Shown: positions 27,701 to 39,700 of the stretch, one piece after another | Layout of the letters: every line of letters begins with the position of its first letter | How positions within the stretch are numbered: position 1 is the first letter of the stretch | Origin: Halictus rubicundus | Taxonomy: Eukaryota > Arthropoda > Insecta > Hymenoptera > Halictidae | Assembly: GCF_050948215.1 (NCBI RefSeq) | Contig: NC_135150.1 | Location: 23,043,943-23,107,942, forward strand | DNA: 64,000 nt | Reading direction: 5' to 3' | Program-made: the position numbers and the translations under genes | The notes under the pieces: model-generated | The model's input: only the letters and a program-made list of their open reading frames with translations | What the model was told of the DNA's origin: nothing | The model's database searches: none

Positions 27701-30700
27701 TGTAAAATATAAAACCGATCATTTTGATCGTGGTAGGTTTAGTGTTGAATAGTAATCATATTTCTAAGTGTTTGTGCGCGTATGTGTGCGCGCAGTGTGG
27801 CATGCCGTGAACGAAAATCGAACTTATAGTTGTTCGAATTTGATCTAATTGTACGGTAATATCATCGGTCGTTAAGTGAACTACATATGTAAATGTAGAC
27901 ATTAATGTTTGAAAAAATCGACAGAGGACTAGGAGAAATGGAGTATAAGTTTCACAAGAACAATTTAAAGCAATAGTCAGTTTTTATCAGAGACGATCCC
28001 AAGCTCTCTCTCAATAAAAAAAAATCAATACCTAATTACTATAAAATCAACTCGTTTGCTTGGTATACATTGTTGTTTGTTGACGAGTGTTAAATAGTAT
28101 TTGTTATACGTTAAATAATCAGAATTTGAACAAAATATGTATAATTTTAGTTTAGAATGAACACATTTTTTTTCTTTGGAAAACAATTGAAAAGAAAATG
28201 GCTCGAAACATCCTGTAGTTTCGATGGCTTTGTGTCGGATAGTTTTGCGTTCAAATGATCCTGTACGGGGGGGGGGGAGGCTTAAAATCTTTCAAGTGCT
28301 TAGGGCGTCTAAGGGTGTTAATCCGGCACTGGTTGCTTGAGAGCTTACCTTGTGATGCAGGGAGCTACTGTTGCCTCCGTGGACCCTGACCATGGCCTGA
28401 AGACTGGCTGGGGTGCTCGTCGACTTCGTTATGGTCCTGCCAGACGTCTCCGGCTCCGACACCAACGCCCTGTCTGATCGTTCAGGCCAACAATTCGATT
28501 AGAATACTCTTCGCGATGGAATTCGGCTGAGAACGCAATCGTCAAACTGTGGATCTTTATGCAAAATGATTAGCTCTTCCGATGTACTCGATTTTACTCG
28601 ATGAAAATACATGGGACACCCTGTACATACGTACCGCGGAACGCGTTCAATCGAGAAACGAACGTTGAAACAAATACGTCGAAATTCGCGTCACACCGGT
28701 TCCCGTGCACGGCTCTCCGTAACGAACGGGGCTCCCGGCGATTTTAAATGGAACGTATCAATCTGAATAGTGGATATGATTAATCGGTTGCTGACGTGTC
28801 AATTTCTCCCGTACAGTTTAATCTTCGCGCCTATTCACGGCCCGTGGTTCGATCTTTCACGGATACGAGCTTGCAAGCCGATAGCTTCGAACACGAACGA
28901 AGGGGAAAGACGAGGGCAAACTTTGCATAATCCTAGTAAGAGGCGTCTAATGTGTCATCAATAAATTATGGATCTTTACGTCACCAAAAACTAAAGGCAA
29001 TTTTAGTCCAATCTTAATCTTCTATTTCGATGTTTCGAAGAGCACTCGTAAAACGCGAATGAAGATCTACGTTTGAATAAAGATCTACAGTCAATAAATT
29101 AAACACTAGACTGTTGGAACACTCATTCTCAAGCCGTATAGAAAGTAAAAAAGCAACAAATCATTATAGAGAATTGTGGAAAGGAAGATCCATATCTCGA
29201 CCATGAAATTTAATTGAATTGATCAAATTAAATAATTAATAATAAATGGATAAAGCAATTAAATTTTAAATTAAATTTTTCCATTAATCCTATCGAATAT
29301 ATCATTTTCAGCACGCTGAAAACGGTAAACAATACAGAGCTCGACAAATAACATTATCAATCAACAGCAAAAATATCGCTTGGTCCACCAAACGAGTATC
29401 AACCCGATTAACACGTTAATTGCCACGTCGCTCATATGTTGGGTGACGGAATTATTTGTCCAGATAAAAAAAATCAATTTTTATGCTAACGTATTCGTAC
29501 CGAATCTGTTTAGGATTTGGAAGAAGTAAGCTCGGTATCGTTTTAACTTTCCCATTATGATTTCATTAAATAAATTACTTCGATTTCATGGAATATTCGA
29601 GGTCGTTAGTTTCAAAGTGTTAAGAGAAACGCAACAAGCATCGAAACGATTTACCCGGAAGCCTGCCATGTTTATGCGGCAGCAACGGAGCCTCCATGGT
29701 CTTGCTGGTGTAGCTGGGCGAGCTGGTCTGGCTGAAACTGTCCGAGGAAACGTTGCTGTCCTGTCGGACGCTGATGGGCTTCGGCACCGGGCTCTGCGAG
29801 ATCGTGCTGAGAGGCGGCGGTAGATTCGTCTGCGTCGCCTTCGGCAGTTTCTCCAGTTTCTCGCCGCAGCTCCTCTCCTTCCGAAGATTGTGCTGCAGAA
29901 TGCTGCGAGCACGGTCCATCTCCGCCTCGTATTTGCCACGGGACGCAGCTTCCTGGGACCTGTGATCCGGGTGCAGCCGCCTCTCGAGATCCTGCGAGGC
30001 TCTTTGCAGCTCCTCATACCTGATTGTTCGAACGAAACGATCGGAATCAGTCGCGATTGCGTATGCTAGCTATGGATGCGGGAACGGTGCCACGGGAACT
30101 TGTTTTGTACAGTTCCCATTCTTTAAAAGTGATTTTTTTCTTCTTGGTTGTAGGTAAAACAACAAAACCCACCGGAATGTACAACATGCGCCGTGTCCAA
30201 CAACATCCAACATGTCCTACTCGAATGTCCTAAACTCTCTTCTCAACGATCCAGATTTTCCATCGAAAATTACCTCATGACAAGTGTAAACGAGAACAAT
30301 ATTGGAAATGTCCTTCTGTTTTTTAAATCTATTGATATATATATGTTGTAAATTTGTTTTTTGCTGTACCCCACCGCAATGTAAATATTAACCGTAACCT
30401 TCTCTTCTATATTCAATTGTAAACCATATGAAAATAAACGATATATAAAGAAAAATGTAGGAACGAATTCATTAATAGAGGACTTCTTTCAAGAATTATT
30501 CGAGTAGACTTGCACGCTTAGAGTTGGACCCTTCCCATTCTTTAAAAGTGATTTTTTTTGTTGGTTGTAGATAAAACAATGTAGGGAGGAATTCATTAAT
30601 AGAGGACTCCTTTCAAGAATTATTCGAGTAGAATTGGACGCTTAGAGTTGGACCGTTCCCATTCTTTAAAAGTGATTTTTTTTGTTGGTTGTACATAAAA

Positions 30701-33700
30701 CAATGTAGGGAGGAATTCATTAATAGAGGACTTCTTTCAAGAATTATTCGAGTAGACTTGCACGCTTAGAGTTGGACCCTTCCCATTCTTTAAAAGTGAT
30801 TTTTTTTTGTTGGTTGTAGATAAAACAATGTAGGGAGGAATTCATTAATAGAGGACTTCTTTCAAGAATTATTCGAGTAGACTTGCACGCTTAGAGTTGG
30901 ACCGTTCCCATTCTTTAAAAGTGATTTTTTTTTGTTGGTTGTAGATAAAACAATGTAGGGAGGAATTCATTAATAGAGGACTCCTTTCAAGAATTATTCG
31001 AGTAGACTTGCACGCTTAGAGTTGGACCGTTCCCATTCTTTAAAAGTGATTTTTTTTTGTTGGTTGTATATAAAACAATGTAGGGAGGAATTCATTAATA
31101 GAGGACTCCTTTCAAGAATTATTCGAGTAGAATTGGACGCTTAGAGTTGGACAGTTCCAATTCTTTAAAAGTGATTTTCTTTTGTTGGTTGTAGGTAGAA
31201 CGATGACTATACAGACGGGTGGTAATTCTAACTCGAAGAAAGAATTTCTAAACGGGATGTACATAGTTTTAAGACGTGATAAAGAAAAACAAATCCAGTG
31301 AAGGTCGTTTTAACGATTTTTTCAAGGTCATCGCATCTTTTTGCATATTAACATGTACATCTTATAACGCGATGTGGTAGTCGTCGTCAAGATGAGTTCG
31401 CGTGCAAGTTCAAGTGTAAATTCTTTGAATACACGGGACTGAAAAGTTCAAGTAGAATAACTAAATTATAATGACAACATGTATGATGTTTCAGATCAAA
31501 TAATTTTGCTTGTTCATTTGCGAAGAATGCTGGAGAACCGCTTTATTTGTGGGGTCTTTCAAGGGTTGGAAAAGTGCCATCTTCTTGGCGAGTTCGAGTG
31601 GAAATTCGTAAAAAAAAAAATAGGATAGGGTGCATGCAAGGATCTCGGATGCACCGAGCAATTACGGTGTTGTGCAGGCTGGGGGAAGCAATATCTCCGG
31701 TTATTAGAAAATCGTCTACCTGGTGGGCGGCCTCTCCTTGATCGCGCGTAGATTGTCGTCCTCTTCGTGCAGCCGTCTCTCGAGTTTCCTCGAGGCGGCC
31801 TGAAGCTCCTCGAACTTGCATCTCTTGTCGGTCTCGCGACGCAGCCTCGACAACGCCGCGAACTTGGTCTCGTCCTCGTGCACGGCCTCCCTCCTAGACG
31901 GGGCTAATTTTTCCCGAGACTTTCCGTCCGCACCCTCCTCCAACCCCTCCGGTTTGCCGAGCTTCGACGACGGAAGCCTGTCGAACCAGGGCAAGTGTCG
32001 TAACGACAGATAAAAAAAGTTCGGACCGGTCCGGGCATACGAACAGCCCCGATTCAATTAACCCCCTCACCTCCTCTCATCCCTACCCACTCAACCCCCG
32101 TCAGCTGATTTATTAAAAAAGTACCGAGACCGACGTATCCGCCGATCAAATTACTACACTCGATACTTCTGGTTATGCGCGCTAGATTCCACTGCTCAGT
32201 TTCATTAACCCCGATCCGTCACTGGGGGTAATCAACCCCTGTATTCTTTTTTTTATACCTACGGTGCTTTCCGTACGTTTTTTCGTTGTAATATTTAATC
32301 TCGCTCCTGCCGATGTTGTAAAATAGGAAAAAAGGATTATACATCGAATATTTTTCAGTAATGTCTCTTCGTCGATAATGTTTTTAAAAATTGTCATATT
32401 CCCAGATTCGTTGAACCGTTAATTTTGTGTTGCATTAGTTGTGATTTCTCTTATTTTTATTCGAGGATTACAGTCTGAATGTTTTGTATTTGAATGTACG
32501 AGAATTGTCGATAAATAGAAAGAAAGAGAAATATTAATATAATAAAAGATAAAAATAATATCCTTGAAAAGGTAATTGGTACCTCCAAATTTCATAAAAA
32601 AAAACTGTATCAATTTGTACTTGATGTTTAAAAAGGATTGACTCCTCTAGAATTAGCACAGAACAGCACCAAATTAGAGCAATCGCATAAAAGAGCATAA
32701 AATATGTTTTAACGAACAATATGACTTCTGAAAATAATGTTTCCTCGACAATTCGGAAAATGGCCCAGCCCACGTAATGAAGTAAATATTATCGATCCAA
32801 GCAATACACAGTGCACCTTTGAACTACAGACACATATAATGCAGAGGTCGTGGGTCCGCTTGAACCCTTATTAATATTTCACAAAATGTAATAAAACAGC
32901 ATCTACGCTGTTTAAAGTTTCAAGCACCAAAAGCTGAATTCTTGCTGGCTAGACCGTGCTCGTGGAAGCGATCGCAAACTTTAATCCGACACTGTCGGAC
33001 GTGTAATATTATTTCCCTTCCTGGAAGACGAGAAGCCTGTAACTATGCTTTTCTTGAGATGTTCCCTCTCGCAGAGAGTAATACCGCCGGGAACATGAAG
33101 AACGTCAAGCGCGTCTTGAATCTCGCGAATTTCGGTTTATTAACTGTAACGTTAATTTAATATACCATGGGACTAATCATCGCTCTCGACTCTAATTGCC
33201 CTCCAAAACTTGCCCCGACCGATTCGATAATTCCATCGAAAATATAGCAGCAACTTCCCCATTAGAGGCCGGGAAAGGATTCTTGTGTTCCGCGAGAATG
33301 AGAACTGATTGGGATAATTACCACGGACGTCGAAAGCCTGATTTCTAAACAAAATTTTATCCCTGCAGCCTAATCGTCAGCCTAAGTATCCGTAACAATT
33401 TTTATTGTCCCTCATCTTTCACTTTGCAATCAGATAAAAATTTTGTCATTAGTTTTTATCTCAATATCTCAGTAAAAGAATCTCTTTCATCATAACGATT
33501 TCATCAGAGTTCGATAAAATGAGCGAATAAAATTGTCTTATTCGGACGGGTTCCCTTGAATTGTCTAAATTCGAGCTAGAAATTTCTCCAAACACGACAA
33601 GTGAATTGATAATGCTAGAATAATGTAGGAATATTGTTCAACCTTCGTTTAAACAGGAAGAAATATATTTTTGTAATGTAAATATAAATTTTAAAAATTG

Positions 33701-36700
33701 TGTAGCGAACAACATTTTTAACCCTTAGCACTCGAATGGTGACTCCGAAGCACCACTAGAAATTGTTGTGGCATTATTGCAAAGAAATCACAAAAAATAT
33801 TACAAATATTTGTTACATTACAAAATTTGTATTTAACAGATCACTAAACATTTAAATATTACATGTAGAAATCGGATCAGTTTCGTATGAATAAAATGAA
33901 AATATTGTAAGACGGAAGAAATATTTAGTTTTCGAATGAAAACAGCGCCAAGTGCAAAGGGTTAAACATATACGATCCAAGACGTGCGTTTGTGTGGTGA
34001 AAAATGGAGAAAATCTTCTTGAATCTTTCAGCCACGTCGAACAGAAGAGTAACAATGTCATTCGTCTGGGAACGACACTTTCAGCGCTATTAAAGAACCG
34101 AGTTATTTTTTGTTCTGTACCGTTGCGCCGGTAAATTGCAATTTCGTTTCGATTAGAGTAATCACCTACGGGGCCTGGCGTGCAAATGAATGCGTCGGCC
34201 AATCGGTCGAGCGACCGTTGAGGGGAATCCTGCGTCCTTTGTCGTCGCAGAAAGAAGAGACGCTTTCATCCCCGGCGCTTTCTTCGTCGAATGCGCACTA
34301 AAGCGCACGAACGCCGTGCCGTAAGCATCGGAGAATTAAAACAGGTTGCCGGTTACGGGAACGGCAGACCGTGCCGGGCCCGAGCGAGCCCGTAGTCGAG
34401 ATAAAGTCGAAACTCGCGCTTCGTTTAACAAGCTAACAGCATCACCGATACTAATTCGAGCCGAGCCTGGAACATGCGAGCTCTGCTCGAGAGCACCCTA
34501 CGCCACCGAGGATCCTCAACTCGACACTAATTTCCATGCACAAGGAATCCTGATAAATAATCTCGCTCGGGGAACTCTTCGACCCAGATTCCCACTTTCT
34601 CGCACTTTTCCAAGATTTTCACTTTTACAAGCCACGCTTTATTCGACATTCCATTTCCGGAGATAATGGCTGGCTCCATGATAATATTCTGCTGCCAGAA
34701 GAAATTTTAATTCTAGGGTAACATTTCACCCATTTTTCCTCTACAAAATTTCATTTGCACATTCAATAGATTTTCAGTCTCGATTCCGAACCAACCGCAC
34801 TTACGATTATTTTTACTTCGCAAGGACTCTTTCTGATAAGAACAGCGCATCAGCGTGGAGCATTCTAATTTCGGAATTTGTCGACGTTGTATTTCTATAT
34901 ATTCTATCGTTATTCCTAGCGTGAACTGAAAAATTTAAAGCGTGGGAGTGCGAGATTTCATGCGGGACTATTCACAGTGCTCGGATCGATCGTGCAGTTT
35001 CGATACTGCGTCCGAAGATTATTGTAACCAGTTTCGTCGATCGTTTCCGAAACGCCCTGCGAGCCGAGAGAAATTTTATTCGGTCCTCGCCGTGTGTAAT
35101 ATTATTTCAGGGCACGTGACGAGATTACGTCACCGGATTACTGTGATTTTATTCAGCCGGCGTTGTTTCGCGAGAACCCCAACGTGACATTTTTGACGAG
35201 AAAGTACGTCGAGCGAGTCGCGAGAGCGGGAAGAGAGGATAATCTTTATTTTACTATTTAATCTTCGCTTAGCCGTCTTTGAACCTTGAGACAGATTTTA
35301 TGCTGCTTTGAACTCGGTAAGCGTTTCATTTATTTGTACAGTTTACAAGGGAAGGGTTTAAGAATTTTTTATGAGAAGCATGGAAAGAAAGTTCTTGATT
35401 TGGAATGCGTAAAAGACATGTAATATGTCAACGTAATACGTAACTTAAAAAGGTTCTGAATAAAATGTTCAGTGGACAGACCTTCTATAGAAACAACCTC
35501 CCACAATGGGCCTATAGTGTCACATTCGCTACCAGCGTTAAATTGTTTCAGAAAATGCAATCATTTATGAAGTACAAGAACAATGTAGTAGTAGAACAAT
35601 GTAGCAGAAGAAATTCATGGATTGTTAGAATATTATGCCGTGCACTGTGACTTTCAAGTGTATAAAATTAATTCGACTATTTCTAAGTAAACTGCAGAAG
35701 TGTTCAAACGATTCTGAATAAATAATACTATGCAAGAAATATGTTAACCCTGTAGTAATATGCGGTCTCTCCTGACCCCGGTAAAATTTACTATAAACTG
35801 ATTATCGTATCATCGCGAAGATGAATATTTAACTTCTTTCGAACATTTAGGTTTTGTAATCTTAAACAGTACAGGTAATATACTTTAGTTAACCGAATTT
35901 AATTATTTTCTGCATTTTTCATGAAGTGTGCTACTACTTAGAGGAAACAGTAAACCACTTCGGGGTGAAAAATATTCTCTCGAAGAAATTCTAAAACAGC
36001 CTGTGCCTCGGAGGTACGCGTGCACATAAAAATGAGGGGGCTTAATGAATGCACAAGAAGAAAAATTAAAGAGTCGATAGGCTTCCCATTAAGAAGTTGG
36101 GCTCTTAAGAGTTAAGCTCGAAAATTGAGAACGCCTCTCACCTGTTCTGCGGCTGTCTCTGCCGTTCATCCCTGGCCGCCTGATGATCTTTAAACTTCGT
36201 CTCGGCGCTCTTCACGATCCTCTCGTGCAGCCTCTTCTCGAGATCGCGGGAGGCCTTCTGCAGCTCCTCGAAGCTCGACTTCTGGCTGAGCTTGCAGCCC
36301 TCCTCGAAGTTCGCCTTGTCGAAGTCCGCCACGAAGTCGGTGTCCTCGCTGGTCTCCTCTTTGCTCGAGAAGCTCAACGAGTACTCCGGCGTGGTTCTTT
36401 GATCGTTGGGTCTGGCTGGGCCGAGATCGATCAGCTTCCCGCTCTCCTGGACCCAGGAAGCGATCGCGGAGAGGTTCGCGGGTGTCGGATCGCTCTTCTG
36501 ACCGATCTGACTGTCCTGCCTTGTCCCTAGCTGTATCGGTATCGGTTTCTCGTTCTTTCTTCTCTTCGGTATGGCTGGCGGCCGCAGGGGAATCGGTGGA
36601 GGAGCTACCTGCATCAACAAGTTACCCGTTCGAGTCCCTTTCGCTGCCCCGATCCTATTCCCGCGCCGACAGAACCCCTCGAGCCCAATTCAGGGTTGTA

Positions 36701-39700
36701 AGCATGCAGTAGAATGGGACGACAATAGTCGGGCTCGTCGCCGAAACCCTATCGAGATCGAATCTCCTGTTTGCTGGCTCGAGGAAACTTCAACCGAAGG
36801 CGGACAAGTGAATGCAATTAAATCCGAGCATGTGTTCTCCTCCCTTTACAATACAGACGTTAAATCTTCCACTTTTTATTCTCATATTTTTCTCTCTGCT
36901 GTGAAACACCGTTCAAACAGCAGGGAACGAAAGTTTAATATTTAACCCTTCGCACTCGGATGTCCCCTCTAAGGGGACATTGTGAGTCTAGAATCGATGG
37001 CTCCGAGTGCAAAGGGTTAAAAGCTCTTGTAGGGATGACCCGAACACAGCAGGAGGACTAAAAAAATCAATAATAAAATGACCAGGATAAAGACATCCTC
37101 GTTTACTCGCGTTCCTCCCTTATTTTGTCCGACAAAAAGGGACTCGAGAAATTTAATGCGGTAAATCCGCAGGAACGAGCACCATAAATTAGCAATATCT
37201 TTGCAATAAGGTTTCAGGAATTATAGCGATTTGAAAGATTGTTTTGAATTCACGTTACACAACCATGAAAGAAAATTAACCCTTAGCACTCGAATGGCGA
37301 CTGTAAGTCACCGCTAAAAATTGCTGTATCATTATTCAAAATATTTTTCAGATTATTAAATTCGTTTGCATTTAGTAAATTACAGTATTGCACGAGCGCA
37401 ACAAAAAAAATGCAAATTGTAAATTGTACCATTTTCGTATGTATAACATGAAGAAAAATATATAGAAGGGAAATATTCTAGGTCGGAAGAAATGTTTCGT
37501 TTTAGAGATAGCTTCGAGTGCAAAGGGTTAACAATTTTACGAATGTAGGAGCGTGAAGAGCGTGTGAAGTGTTTAAAAAAAAAATCGTGGGACTAGAAAG
37601 AGGAGCTGAAGGAATACTTGCGTGTCCTCTACCGATCCATGCGTGTCCGTGTGAGGTGTGCGAGTGTGTCAACGACGATGATTGGCCTGCGTGCGTCCAG
37701 ATTTATTCGCGGCCGACGAAAAACCGAGGTGTCGGTCCCGGCTGATCCATTAAACCCTCGTTTGCCCAGTAATTACGCGGACGAGTTCGAGGCACGGACG
37801 AACGAGTCCTAGGAACCGCGTTCCTGCAGAGAATGTTTCGTCGCTTCTGCTCGATTTAATACACGCGCACCTAACTCGCGCGCGAGAGAGAGAGAGAGAG
37901 AGAGAGATCGCTTTTCGCTCTGTAGTTGTTAATTCGCGAAATGTCGCAGCCCCGCCACTGCTAACCACCGGGCCCCGCGCTTTAACACCAACAGCGATTT
38001 AGCCAACGACCGGCCGAAATTACGCGGGCTCCTCCTCCAGAGTTTCCCTCGTGTCGCTAAACTTCCCCGAAGAAGCCTATTTCCGGCCGCAGAGGATCGA
38101 ACAGATCCTCCTTTCGCGTGGAATACTTTGCAACTTCGGCGGTCCGGCGAACTATCGGCTCGAGTCCCGAATAACTTGATCTAATAAACAATAGCCCCGG
38201 CCGTGGGGCCAATAATAGTTCGCGGTTCCGAAGTTTCCGGGCCGGTGCGGTGTTGTGTGTTGTGTGAACTGTTTCGTGTCTTGTCTGCGAAATAAAAGAG
38301 ACGTGCCCGGTGAAAGAGCCGCGATAATGAGCAAATCTGATGGAAACGCGTGAACAAATAGAATTCAGCTAGGCGTCACTTTCATATTCTTCTAATTTGG
38401 TATGCCGACCTTGAGACATTTGACCCTTTGCAATCTACGTGATCCTTAGAATGACAGGGCTCTGTCCTTAGCCTTCAAGATTTCCAATTTATTTACAATT
38501 GACATTTCACAATTGTGTTTGCCTAACACATTTGGAATTTTCACTTTCCCACAAATCGTGGCCGTTCGTTTGTCAAAGACAATTGAAATGAGAAACATTC
38601 GTATTCCCCCAATACCCTCTTGGAATAGCAGTATAGTCCTTCTCCCAAGAAACCTTGAATTTATGGAGCCCCTTTACAATCCCTTCCATAATCCTTCGAC
38701 TTTTAGACGAACTACTTTATTGTACTCGTACACCCTTATTTACTGATTCGGTATTTCGTCAGACCTTCCAGCGGTGACCTAATTTTGTAAAGTCGGGGCC
38801 ATTTTGTATTCCCACTTGATCCTGCGGTGATCCCTTTGAAACAATATCTTGAAGCTGCATACACTTTTCAAGAAAAGCCCTTTAAATGTTCGAGTAACAA
38901 TTCACTGACCAGTTGGGTTACGAAAGAAGAGTTTTTCGACGCTCTGATATGGCCAGTGATAGGATATAGAGTGGTGGTATGGGGATGGGAGGAAAGATGG
39001 AAAGTGGAAACGATGCAAGAAAGTTATATAAGATGGGTGCTAGGGTTAGAATGGGTGACACCGGGATATATGATCAGGGAGGAAACGAAAAGAGAAAAAA
39101 TTGAGAGCGAGGAGTCCAAGGAGGGTGTGGAAATTTGAAGAAAGGCTAAGAGGGGGAAGGGGAAGTGAATTGGGCAATGTCTAGAAGAGATAGAAGCCAG
39201 AGCAAGAGAAGGAAAGAAGTTATCTAAATGGGAGGAAGGAAGAAAGGAATATATAAAAGGGAGAGGGAATAGAAGAAAATTAGAAGAGGGGGATAAGGAA
39301 GAGAGAGAGAGAGGAGGAGTAGAAAAGGATAGAAAATAGAGAAAAGGGGAGAAAGAGAAAAATTGAAGAGAAGCGATAGGGTCAAGATATAATAAATGGT
39401 TCAAAGAGATAAGGATGGAGAATACGCCAGAATATTTAAGGAAAGGGTTGAAGGAAGTGCAGGATGGAAAATGAGAAGGAGAGAGGGTGGAGAAGGGCAG
39501 GGGAAAGAGTGGAAGAATGAGAGAGAGAGAGAATGTGAGAGAAAAGAAAATGTTAATAAATTGTAAGGGGAACCGGGTTCACCTTTGTAACCTGCAAGGG
39601 AACAATAAATACACAATACATACACTAACCAATTGGCAGATTACTATGAAGTCTGAAAAAATCTCGGCGGCCCACCCATCCTAGTCGATACAGCGACGTT

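Larger units (their letters stand above)
22457..28348 (-). other. Corin: Corin intron, 5.9 kb
   Basis: Intron between the juxtamembrane and membrane exons. It contains the 150-bp tandem repeat (22487-22930), TTAA elements of families 3 (23199-23506), 1 (24076, diverged) and 2 (26901, nested), and a small inverted repeat at 27462-27514. CpG-rich 24880-25450 and 26150-26830 have overlapping open frames on both strands, as expected from high GC, without recognised domains. Confidence 0.6.
30020..31719 (-). other. Corin: Corin intron filled by tandem array
   Basis: 1700-nt intron between the second and third EELQ exons. About 1.1 kb is the 125-bp array and its inserted retrotransposon piece; 31190-31719 has nothing recognised. 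Confidence 0.7.
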
